This document shows, piece by piece, positions 15,638 through 23,226 of a stretch of DNA of 64,000 bases. The translations under genes and the position numbers were made by a program. The notes below the pieces were generated by a model, which searched no databases, was not told where the DNA came from, and saw only the letters and a program-made list of their open reading frames with translations. This DNA is from PVC group bacterium (GTDB taxonomy: Bacteria > Verrucomicrobiota > Kiritimatiellia > CAIKKV01 > CAITUY01): assembly GCA_945870225.1 (NCBI GenBank), contig CAMBRF010000011.1:1-64000 (forward strand), given 5' to 3'. Within the stretch, counting starts at the first letter, position 1; each line of letters opens with the position of its first letter.

Positions 15638-16618
15638 TCACTGCCCCGCCGTTTTCACGATCTGAATGAAGGCATCCTTCTTGAGCCGTGTGATCCACAA
15701 CTCAAAGAGGCGTCGGATTTCCTTGCGGCGCAGGTCCTTTTCAATCGCAACGCACACTTCATCGAAAGGAACCGCCCCGGCGGTCTGCCGCTCCTCGACC
15801 TTGAGGATATAGTAATCGCCATCGACCGTCAGAGGTCCGCTAATCGCTCCTGCGGCCGAACCCGCAACGCCCTCCGCAAGCTCCTTGCGCAAGTCGGTCG
15901 GCTCCATCCAGCCCCAGTCTCCGCCCGTCTGGGCCTTCCCGTCTTCCGAAACCCGGCGCGCCTGGTCGGCGAAGTCCTCACCCGCTTTCAATTTGGCTAC
16001 GGTGTCCTGGGCCTGCTTGAATCGGATGGCACGATCAGTGTCATTGGTGGAGCCATGGATCAGGATGACCCGCAGTTTGACCCGCTCAGGACGGCTATAT
16101 TTGGCGGGATTCGAATCGTAGACCTGCCTGACTTCACGGGGTGAGACCACACTCTGGCTCTCCACCTCACGACCGCGCATAAGCCCCACGACCACCCGCT
16201 CCCGCATCCGCTTGCGCCATTCGTCCAAGGACATATGCTCGTCCTTCAGCGTCTTGATGAAGGATGGGCGATCACCCCCGAACCGTTCCTGAATGAATTC
16301 CGACTCCCGCTTCTCGACATGCTTCTCAACCGCTTCCTTGTTGATCTTGGTATCGGCCTCGTAGGCCTTCATGATCAACTTGGTGGCGATCAGATCCTGC
16401 AGCGCATTGTCGTAGGCTTCCTGGAGCCTGTCGCGAAGTTCTTCGCCCTGATAGGTCTCCCGCAATTCGGGAATCAGGGGCGCGATCAACTCCTTGACCT
16501 CACCTACGGTGATAACCGAGTCGTTCACATAGCCCGCGATCCCCTCGACTGTCACGGTCTCTGCCCACCCCCACCTCGCCAGGCAAATCAACAGAGCAAA
16601 ATAAACTTGGTATTTCAT
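15638..16618 (-). CDS. SurA-like periplasmic peptidyl-prolyl isomerase/chaperone
   Basis: This 326-residue protein has a signal peptide (MKYQVYFALLICLARWGWAE), a SurA N-terminal-like region (IAGYVNDSVITVGEVKELI) and a parvulin domain in the second half. The parvulin domain shows the AQDTVAKLKAGEDFADQARRVSEDG and GGDWGWMEPTDL signatures. It probably assists outer-membrane protein folding. The start at 16618 is chosen for the signal peptide; the open frame continues upstream to 16879 but that part is hairpin-rich non-coding DNA. The gene is 25 bp upstream of rsmA, as surA-ksgA neighbours are in other bacteria. Confidence 0.88.
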   Translation of the reverse strand: MKYQVYFALLICLARWGWAETVTVEGIAGYVNDSVITVGEVKELIAPLIPELRETYQGEELRDRLQEAYDNALQDLIATKLIMKAYEADTKINKEAVEKHVEKRESEFIQERFGGDRPSFIKTLKDEHMSLDEWRKRMRERVVVGLMRGREVESQSVVSPREVRQVYDSNPAKYSRPERVKLRVILIHGSTNDTDRAIRFKQAQDTVAKLKAGEDFADQARRVSEDGKAQTGGDWGWMEPTDLRKELAEGVAGSAAGAISGPLTVDGDYYILKVEERQTAGAVPFDEVCVAIEKDLRRKEIRRLFELWITRLKKDAFIQIVKTAGQ

Positions 16619-16968
16619 CCGAATGCACCTCTTGGCCACCTGCCGCAGGACCGGATCGTCCCCGACAAATCGACGGTGGCGACTATGGCACAGGGGCCTC
16701 CGCCCCGCAACGGAAAACAGCCCCCAGACGGCAATTGTAATGATGGACACGCCACCTGCCGGCTTGTCCGGCAGGCGCGAAAGATGGGTCGGAAAAAGCA
16801 CGCTTTCCCCGACCCATCTCCCGCTCCCGTGATGCAAGGTCACGGGGGGCTCCTTCCTGCGAGAACAACCGTTTCGCACTTGAAATCCATGAAGCCCTGA
16901 CGCAGGATGCCTTTTCTTCAGGACAGGACGGGGAGCCTGCCATCAGGCGGGATAAAGGAGCATTCAAG
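16619..16968. other. Hairpin-rich intergenic region between divergent genes
   Basis: These 350 bases separate the SurA-like gene (minus) and a secreted hydrolase (plus). Two strong hairpins stand side by side: CCTGCCGG-loop-CCGGCAGG near 16756-16776, and an 11-bp stem AGATGGGTCGG ... CCGACCCATCT near 16791-16825. Neither is followed by a U-run. No riboswitch I know was recognised. Promoters for both genes must lie here. Confidence 0.5.
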
Positions 16969-17832
16969 ATGATGACCGAGCAAAGTATGATGATGGGGTT
17001 GGGATTGGGCATGGCCATGATATTGCAGGTTGCCACGGCTGCGGAAGCCGTGAAGCCCGCTGCCGGGGGCTTTGGCGCTCCTGAAGACATCACCTTCAAG
17101 GCGCTGTTCGACGGATCGCCGCAGAAATATGTTCAACTGACGCCGGCAACGGGAGTCAGCCCCACCAAGCCGGTCGATGTGTTGCTGGCGTTTCACGGGC
17201 ACGGGTCCGACCGCTGGCAGTATATCAATGACGGCCGGGGCGAATGCAAGGGGGCCCGTGACTTTGCCGCGGCGCACGGCATGATCTACATCTCGCCGGA
17301 TTATCGGGCCGCCACATCATGGATGGGACCGGCGGCCGAGGCGGACGTGAAACAGATCATCGGACTGCTGCGCAAGAAACACAAAGTCGGCCGGGTCTTC
17401 CTGACGGGAGCATCCATGGGCGGAACCTCCGTCCTGATCTTCGCCGCCCTGCACCCCGATCTGGTGGATGGGGTCACCTCCCTCAACGGCATGGCGAACA
17501 TGGAGGAATACAAGGGCTTCCTGCCGGCCATCGCAGCATCGTATGGCGGCGACAAGAAGACGAAGCCGGAGGAGTACAAAAAACGGTCCGCCGAGCTTTT
17601 TCCTGAAAAATTCACCATGCCCGTGGCATTTGCCGTGGGCGGCAAGGATGGGATCGTTCCGCCTGACAGCGTACGCCGCCTGGCCGCCAAACTGAAGGAC
17701 ATGAAGCGTGACGTGTTGATGATCGACAACCTGAACGGGGGCCATGCGACGTCCCATGCGGACACCACGGCGGCGCTGGAGTTCATGCTCAAAACCGCCA
17801 CGGCGAAGCCGAAAAAGAAAACCGCATTCTGA
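16969..17832 (+). CDS. Secreted alpha/beta hydrolase (esterase-like)
   Basis: This 287-residue protein has a signal peptide (to about residue 25, ATAAEA) and an alpha/beta-hydrolase fold. The oxyanion-hole region is LLAFHGHGSDRWQY, the nucleophile elbow GASMGGTSVL, and the likely catalytic Asp and His lie in GGKDGIVPPDSV and NGGHATSH. It resembles polyhydroxybutyrate-depolymerase or feruloyl-esterase-like enzymes. The substrate is unknown. It stands alone on the plus strand and converges with the Gfo/Idh gene. Confidence 0.8.
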   Translation: MMTEQSMMMGLGLGMAMILQVATAAEAVKPAAGGFGAPEDITFKALFDGSPQKYVQLTPATGVSPTKPVDVLLAFHGHGSDRWQYINDGRGECKGARDFAAAHGMIYISPDYRAATSWMGPAAEADVKQIIGLLRKKHKVGRVFLTGASMGGTSVLIFAALHPDLVDGVTSLNGMANMEEYKGFLPAIAASYGGDKKTKPEEYKKRSAELFPEKFTMPVAFAVGGKDGIVPPDSVRRLAAKLKDMKRDVLMIDNLNGGHATSHADTTAALEFMLKTATAKPKKKTAF

Positions 17833-17833
17833 T

Positions 17834-17852
17834 CTGAGCCTGCCCGGCTCAG
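17834..17852. terminator. Hairpin between convergent genes, possible bidirectional terminator
   Basis: CTGAGCC and GGCTCAG form a 7-bp stem with a 5-nt loop exactly between the stop codons of the convergent hydrolase and Gfo/Idh genes. Neither side has a U-run, so termination efficiency is doubtful. Confidence 0.45.
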
Positions 17853-19003
17853 GGAACGGCAATCCATTGCCGCGAGGCACTGCTCTTGAGAATGGCCTCC
17901 GTGAGCTTGATGATGTGGTGCGCCTCGGCAAAGGTGGCGAAGTCACTCTTATCCACGCCCGGGCGCTTGCCGTCGGCAATGTACTTGTAGAAGCTGTAGA
18001 TGTTGTTCCGGAACGCGTCATTCCAGCCTTCGGGATGTCCCTTGGCCAGATAGGAATATTCCTTGGCGCCAGCGCTCAGGTTATTGGGGTTGCGCATGAT
18101 CTGCAGGTTGTCCTTATCGCGGTGCCCCATCCACATCTGATCGGCAGTCTCCTGATTCCAGTACATCGAGGCCTTCGTTCCATCGATCTCGAAGTTGAAG
18201 AAGCAGCCGCGCCCCGCACTGACCTCCGACACGTGGAAGACGCCATGTACGCCGTTGTCCATCTTGAAGAGAACGGCCCCGTAGTCCTCCGTGGTGATCT
18301 TGCGGTCCTCATATTCGACATTCTTGTTCAGCGCAAAGGTTTCCACCTGGGTCGTCGGCTTTTTCCGCACGGGCAGCACCGTGACCAGATCCGCGCACAC
18401 CTCGACGATCCTGGCTCCGACGACGTGCTGCACGGCATCCATCCAGTGGCTGCCGATATCGGCGATGCAGCGTGAGGGACCGGAGATGTCCGGCTCGATG
18501 CGCCAGTTGTAGTCGGTTTCATAAAGCAGCCAATCCTGGAGGTAGGACCCGTGCGCAAGGGTAACCTTGCCGATCTCACCCGAGGCCACCTTGTTGCGCA
18601 TCTCCTGCACCAGCGGGTTCATCCGGTAGTTGAAGTTGACGGCTGCCACGGTCTTGGGATGCTGCGCGAGCAATTCGACCATCCGGCCGCTTTCGTCGCT
18701 ATTCTTGGCCAGCGGTTTTTCGCTCAAAATATGCTTACCGGCCTTGATGATTTTCTGATTGATCTCAAAGTGCAGGTTGTTGGGTGTACAGTTGTGAACC
18801 GCTTGGATCTCAGGGTCGGCCAGCAGCGCCTCGACGGTGTCATAACATTTGGGAATAAAAAACTCCGCGGCCTTTTTGCGGGCCAGCGCCGTATTGGCGT
18901 CGGCCACAGCCACCAGTTCCGTGAACCCGATGCGGCGGATCGCCTCCAGATGGCTGACGCCGATGTACCCCATCCCGATAATGCCAACCTTGATTCTCTC
19001 CAT
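17849..19003 (-). CDS. Gfo/Idh/MocA family NAD(P)-dependent oxidoreductase
   Basis: This 384-residue protein has an N-terminal Rossmann fold (KVGIIGMGYIGVSHLEAIRR), the catalytic-region motif HILSEKPLAKN (with Lys of EKP) and a C-terminal dimerisation domain containing IADIGSHWMDAVQHV. The family oxidises or reduces sugars, inositols or their derivatives with NAD(P). The substrate cannot be read from sequence. PVC bacteria carry many paralogs. It is a single gene. Confidence 0.92.
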   Translation of the reverse strand: MERIKVGIIGMGYIGVSHLEAIRRIGFTELVAVADANTALARKKAAEFFIPKCYDTVEALLADPEIQAVHNCTPNNLHFEINQKIIKAGKHILSEKPLAKNSDESGRMVELLAQHPKTVAAVNFNYRMNPLVQEMRNKVASGEIGKVTLAHGSYLQDWLLYETDYNWRIEPDISGPSRCIADIGSHWMDAVQHVVGARIVEVCADLVTVLPVRKKPTTQVETFALNKNVEYEDRKITTEDYGAVLFKMDNGVHGVFHVSEVSAGRGCFFNFEIDGTKASMYWNQETADQMWMGHRDKDNLQIMRNPNNLSAGAKEYSYLAKGHPEGWNDAFRNNIYSFYKYIADGKRPGVDKSDFATFAEAHHIIKLTEAILKSSASRQWIAVP

Positions 19004-19070
19004 GGTCTTCCCCTGCTATTGGATTTGATCGTTCACTGCAGATGACGCACACATGATACATAAGCCATAT

Positions 19071-19158
19071 TGGCGGAGGGGGAGGGATTCGAACCCCCGG
19101 TACCTTGCGGCACTCCGGTTTTCAAGACCGGCGCGTTAAACCACTCTGCCACCCCTCC
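19071..19158 (-). tRNA. tRNA-Ser (anticodon UGA)
   Basis: This 88-nt tRNA has acceptor stem GGAGGGG/CCCCTCC, discriminator G and an encoded CCA. The anticodon loop CTTGAAA gives UGA, the long variable arm is typical of serine tRNAs, and the T-arm GGGGGTTCGAATCCC is intact. It lies between the Gfo/Idh gene and a repeat. Confidence 0.97.
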
Positions 19159-19268
19159 ATAAATCCGGAAGGAAACTAAATCAACCCCGAGCGCTTATCA
19201 ATGGAAAACACTGGCACCCCATAGGGACGCCGATGATGCCTCGGCCCTGGCTCCCCCGCGCACAGCGC

Positions 19269-19324
19269 GGTGCTACATTTCCATCCACACGCTCTTTCCG
19301 ATGTAGCACCGATCTGTGATCGGT
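19269..19324. repeat. Dispersed repeat with inverted arms GGTGCTACAT / ATGTAGCACC
   Basis: The arms GGTGCTACAT (19269-19278) and ATGTAGCACC (19301-19310) are perfect inverted repeats. The last 22 bases (19303-19324) recur exactly in inverse orientation at 209-230. The element sits directly after the stop of the deaminase-like gene in the tRNA-Ser intergenic region, which otherwise shows nothing recognisable. Confidence 0.75.
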
Positions 19325-19329
19325 CACCC

Positions 19330-20889
19330 TCAGCCCTTCGGCTGGGTGTTCAGCCACTGGATGAACTCCTTCCAGCGCGCTGTCCAGACGGTCATGGCAC
19401 TCACCTTCTCGGCGGCACTCAGCGAACTGTACTGCAGGGAATTCTGGGCAAGCTGCTTCAGGTCGGCAAGATCAAGATCCCAGGCCATAAACGCCGCGTA
19501 GAAATCATGCGAGAACGTCCCCTGCATCATGCCGGGATCATCGGGACTGAGCGTCACAGGAAGCCCGGCCCGCATCCAGAAAACCGCCGGATGATTCCGC
19601 AAATCCGGAACGTACCCCAGCACCTGGTTGCTGATGGGGCAGACTTCGATTGCAATCTTCTGCTCGCGGACCCGCTCAAGCAACAGCGGGTGTTTGGCAA
19701 GCGCCAGCCCGTGCCCGATCCTCCGGCTGCGAAGCAGAAGCGCCTCAAACAGGTTCTCGTTTTCAGTCCAATTGCTCTCCCCGGCATGGAAGAAGAAAGG
19801 CAGATCGATTCCCGCCGCACGCGCCTCCTTGTCAATCGCAAGCCATTGATCCAGAAAATCGATCAAGGCATGCGAACGGTCTTCCTCGTTCACCAGGTCG
19901 AACCCGACCACGAAGTCGGGGTTGAGTTTTCTCAATCGCAGCGCCTCCCGCAGGTACTCGCCGGTCCTCTCAGGCGCAGCGACCCGCTCCCGGCTGGAAA
20001 TAAGTTTAAGTTGGAAATCCGGGTATTGCCTACGCACATCCGCCAACACCTCCCGATACTGGGCAACGGCGGCATCCCCTCCCGCGGCCTTCCCCTCCAG
20101 ATCAGTCGGACCTGAAAGAAATGCCCTCAATTCCAGCACCTGGACATTCTCCGCCGCAGCCGCCTCAAGCTCCCGGCGGGCAAACTCGCGGGACACGGGG
20201 GCATAGTCCTCGATGGCAAATACGCGCGACCAGCATTTCTCAAACTGGGCCCAGATATCCGGATGGGCAAGATTATCCCGCCCCAGGGTTATCCCCCGAT
20301 AAAGCTGCTCATCAAATTCCACCCGGTTCGTCGACGCATCGCGCAAATCCTGGACAAGCTTCCACTGGGCATCAGGGGGACGGGCAAAAAAAGCCAACGC
20401 GCCCTTGACCCCCGTTGCCGTATCCGGCCCGGTAAAGACATAGCAGTGGGGAAGATAGGTGGCGTACGCGATCAACCAGTGCAGGTCCTGAATGGCGCCG
20501 GGGTGCGCGTGAAGAATCGCCCCCTTGGGCATTCTTTTGAACACCGCCATCAAAGGAGAAGCGTCGACATCGGCCCTGGCCTCAAGAAAGTTCCGGGCAG
20601 GCGGAAACGCCCCGCGGGTCCGCTGCATTTCTTTCAGGCGAAGCCCCTGGAGGATGTCGTTGGCAGCCTTCTCCTCCACCGACAGGACCTGATCGGCCGA
20701 AAAACTCCGGGCGTGCTCCGCCTGGATCCACTTGCCGCGTTCCTTCAGATAAGCCTCCCGGGAGGAGAGCGGATCCGGCGCCGTCAGGCAACAGCAGGAC
20801 GACAGAAAGAGAACGGGAACAACAAGGGCCCATGAAAAAGGGCGCCACATCATAGCTACAAAGGCAGATGATAATTTGGGATGATTCAT
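19330..20889 (-). CDS. Secreted lipoprotein, adenosine deaminase-like (ADGF/ADA2 type)
   Basis: This 519-residue metal-dependent deaminase resembles the secreted ADA2/ADGF branch. Zinc and catalytic motifs are LHAHPGA (about residue 126), FFHAGES, RIGHGLAL, EVCPISNQVLG and SPDDPGMM. The N-terminus has a hydrophobic segment ending LFLSSC, a lipobox, so it is probably tethered in the envelope. It likely deaminates extracellular adenosine or related nucleosides (family inference). The ATG at 20889 is used; a second ATG pair 12 codons on is also possible. It is flanked by two tRNA genes. Confidence 0.85.
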   Translation of the reverse strand: MNHPKLSSAFVAMMWRPFSWALVVPVLFLSSCCCLTAPDPLSSREAYLKERGKWIQAEHARSFSADQVLSVEEKAANDILQGLRLKEMQRTRGAFPPARNFLEARADVDASPLMAVFKRMPKGAILHAHPGAIQDLHWLIAYATYLPHCYVFTGPDTATGVKGALAFFARPPDAQWKLVQDLRDASTNRVEFDEQLYRGITLGRDNLAHPDIWAQFEKCWSRVFAIEDYAPVSREFARRELEAAAAENVQVLELRAFLSGPTDLEGKAAGGDAAVAQYREVLADVRRQYPDFQLKLISSRERVAAPERTGEYLREALRLRKLNPDFVVGFDLVNEEDRSHALIDFLDQWLAIDKEARAAGIDLPFFFHAGESNWTENENLFEALLLRSRRIGHGLALAKHPLLLERVREQKIAIEVCPISNQVLGYVPDLRNHPAVFWMRAGLPVTLSPDDPGMMQGTFSHDFYAAFMAWDLDLADLKQLAQNSLQYSSLSAAEKVSAMTVWTARWKEFIQWLNTQPKG

Positions 20890-20918
20890 AGTTATCCGAT
20901 TACTGAGAGAAGGGAGAG

Positions 20919-21003
20919 TGGTGCACCCGGAGGGAGTTGAACCCCCACACCTTTCGGCATAAGAACCTGAATCTTACGTGTCTGCCAATTCCACCACGGG
21001 TGC
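20919..21003 (-). tRNA. tRNA-Leu (anticodon CAG)
   Basis: This 85-nt tRNA has acceptor GCACCCG/CGGGTGC, discriminator A and an encoded CCA. The anticodon stem GTAAGA/TCTTAT closes loop TTCAGGT, anticodon CAG. The long variable arm and the T-arm GGGGGTTCAACTCCC are intact. Confidence 0.97.
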
Positions 21004-21066
21004 CCGTGAAAGATGGGGCATACAGATATCAACATCCCCACGCCCCTGTCAACAGTTTCGTGGGCA

Positions 21067-21273
21067 TTATCCCAATCGCAACTGAACGATCTTTTTCTTG
21101 ATCAATTGAACATGGCGGTTTTCCTCTTCCCGCAGTTCAGCCACCAGATCCTTTACCAACTCAACGTGGCTGTTGGTGGCAACTTCATCATAGAAACGGC
21201 GGGCGGCTTCCTCTTTTTTCAGTGCCGCCTGCAGAATCTCCATCGGCGAAGAAAGTTTATCGGGTTTATCCAT
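21067..21273 (-). CDS. Small ferritin-like (rubrerythrin-type) half-domain protein
   Basis: This 68-residue helical protein has two segments that look like half of a ferritin-like four-helix bundle: ALKKEEAARRFYDEVAT (ExxxxxFY) and ELREEENRHVQLI (ExExxH). Two copies could form a di-iron bundle as a dimer. This is motif-based inference. The ATG at 21273 is preceded by GGTGG. It lies just downstream of a small membrane-protein gene at the end of the long minus-strand operon. Confidence 0.7.
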   Translation of the reverse strand: MDKPDKLSSPMEILQAALKKEEAARRFYDEVATNSHVELVKDLVAELREEENRHVQLIKKKIVQLRLG

Positions 21274-21301
21274 AGTCCCACCACCCTCTTTCAATTCGGT
21301 T

Positions 21302-21844
21302 TCAGAATGCCAGCCACCCCAACCCAACCAACCCTGCGCCAAACACCACTCCGGCGCCCCCCACAACCCGGCATTGGCCCGTTGTGCCACACAGCATCTG
21401 GGCGGTCTTCCGGAACCGGTAAGGGGCCAGCACCAGAGCCATTCCGGCAATCACCCAGACATACGCCAACACCACCAGTATCAAACGGAGAGCAGACGGC
21501 TGAAAAGCCGCAGCCTCGAGCACCGGACTCGCCACCAGCAACAGCAAGCCCCCCAGCGCTCTCGCGGCCAGCAAGTCCGCCATGAATATCGAGATTAACA
21601 GGTAGAGAATCGGTCCGGCCACGTACAACCAACCCTTGTAGGCATCGAACCACCCGAGCGGCATTTCCCGGACCAGATAGACCGACCAGACGATGCACAT
21701 CGCCGCCAGAATCCGACCCGCCCAGTCATGCCGGGGGAACGCTTTCACCACCTTGAGCGCACCGGTCGGGTTCACCAGCATCGGCGAGGCGAGCAGCAGG
21801 TGAAGGATCCCTATCGCCATAAAACAGGAGGCCAGCGTTATCAT
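21302..21844 (-). CDS. Conserved membrane protein of unknown function
   Basis: This 180-residue protein has about five hydrophobic segments (for example MITLASCFMAIGILHLLLASP, GPILYLLISIFMADLLAA, LGGLLLLVASPVLE, LILVVLAYVWVIAGMALVLAP and the C-terminal VVGGAGVVFGAGLVGLGWLAF). I do not recognise a family. Its start overlaps the stop of miaB by 4 bp, so it is translationally coupled to the operon above. Confidence 0.75.
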   Translation of the reverse strand: MITLASCFMAIGILHLLLASPMLVNPTGALKVVKAFPRHDWAGRILAAMCIVWSVYLVREMPLGWFDAYKGWLYVAGPILYLLISIFMADLLAARALGGLLLLVASPVLEAAAFQPSALRLILVVLAYVWVIAGMALVLAPYRFRKTAQMLCGTTGQCRVVGGAGVVFGAGLVGLGWLAF

Positions 21845-23226
21845 ATTCCATCCTCTCCCACAACCGAACCATAGAGTGTCTGGGGCCCCACACGTTCCAC
21901 CAGAACTTTTACTGTATCACCCGCCTTGATCGCAGCGCGAGGCTCAAAAATCGTGATCTTGCTGGTGGTGGTGCGCCCGGCCCAACGGTCCTGATTGCGC
22001 AGGCTCGGCCCCTCGGTCAGAACCTCCACCACTTTCCCGACCAGCACGCGGTTGAGGTCAAGACCCCGCCGGTCCTGATCCTCAAGCAGCACATGATTGC
22101 GGCGCATTTTTTCGTCCGGCGTAACGTCGTCGACCATGCTGGCCGCCGGCGTACCCTCGCGCGGGGAATACTTGAAAATATAGGCGTTATCAAATCCTGC
22201 GGCATCCATCAAAAGTCGCGTCTGCTCGAAATCCGCCTCCGTCTCCCCGGGGAACCCCACAATCACATCCGAGGTCAAGGCCAGGGAGGGCACGGACGCC
22301 CTCAGCCGCGCCACCGCTGCGAGGTAGGTTTCCGCCGTATAGCCACGCCGCATCGCCTTCAGGATCCGATCCGATCCCGATTGGACCGGGAGGTGCAGAT
22401 GGTCGCAGACCCCTTTTAATTCGCCCATGGCACGCGCCAGTTCCTCCGTGCAACCGGAAGGATGTCCGGAGGTGAACCGGACACGCTGGATGCCCGGAAC
22501 CCCGGAGACCTCCTCCAACAACCGGGGCAACGCTTCCATGAAACCATGCCGCGAAACATGCGCTTCGGGATAGACGACATTGGCCCGTCCGTAGGACATC
22601 ACACTCTGCCCCAGCAGCGTAACCTCCTTGACCCCGTCTCCGGCCAAAGCCCCGATTTCCCTCATAATACTCTCCGCCGGGCGGCTCCATTCCCGACCCC
22701 GCACGGTAGGTACGATGCAGTAAGCACAGTGTCGGTCGCACCCCAGCAGGATATTAACGAAAGCCAGAACCTGGCCGGACAAATGTCCCGCAAGCGCCTC
22801 CGGTTCGGTCTCCTCCTCCCCCACATCGACAATCGGGCCGCGCCCCGCGCGTATGGCCTCGATCACGGCAGGCAGGGCGCTCAACCGGTGCGTGCCCACG
22901 GCAAAATCCAGGCCGTCAATCCGCTTGAGGGCCTCCCGGCCGATCCGCTGAACCATGCACCCCACCGCCCCCACAATCAGGTGGGGCCGCTCCCTCTTCT
23001 CAACCCCCATCAGCCGTAGTTTCCCGACCGCCTTGTCCTCGGCCTTGCCACGCACACTGCAGGTATTGATCAGAATTACGTCCGCCTCGTCTTCACGCTC
23101 CGTCAACCGGTATCCCTGCCGCACCAGCAGCGCCCCGATCGCCTCACTGTCACGGACATTCATCTGGCAACCATAGGTCCGGATATGGACCGCAAGCACG
23201 TGGTTTATCCCCTGCTGCCCCATCAT
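21841..23226 (-). CDS. miaB: tRNA-2-methylthio-N6-isopentenyladenosine37 synthase
   Basis: This 461-residue radical-SAM methylthiotransferase has an N-terminal UPF0004 domain (IRTYGCQMNVRDSE with further Cys in TCSVRG and VGCMVQ), radical-SAM CDRHCAYC and a C-terminal TRAM region (VLVERVGPQTLYGSV). It methylthiolates i6A37 in tRNAs reading UNN codons. It is coupled by ATGA overlaps to the AsmA-like gene upstream and the membrane protein downstream. The MiaB/MtaB/RimO split rests on the YGCQMN and CSVRG forms. Confidence 0.93.
   Translation of the reverse strand: MMGQQGINHVLAVHIRTYGCQMNVRDSEAIGALLVRQGYRLTEREDEADVILINTCSVRGKAEDKAVGKLRLMGVEKRERPHLIVGAVGCMVQRIGREALKRIDGLDFAVGTHRLSALPAVIEAIRAGRGPIVDVGEEETEPEALAGHLSGQVLAFVNILLGCDRHCAYCIVPTVRGREWSRPAESIMREIGALAGDGVKEVTLLGQSVMSYGRANVVYPEAHVSRHGFMEALPRLLEEVSGVPGIQRVRFTSGHPSGCTEELARAMGELKGVCDHLHLPVQSGSDRILKAMRRGYTAETYLAAVARLRASVPSLALTSDVIVGFPGETEADFEQTRLLMDAAGFDNAYIFKYSPREGTPAASMVDDVTPDEKMRRNHVLLEDQDRRGLDLNRVLVGKVVEVLTEGPSLRNQDRWAGRTTTSKITIFEPRAAIKAGDTVKVLVERVGPQTLYGSVVGEDGI

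Noticed and set aside
15638..16879. Long form of the SurA-like protein starting at 16879
   Set aside because: The extra 87 residues are encoded by the hairpin region; a normal signal peptide starts at 16618 with a ribosome-binding site.
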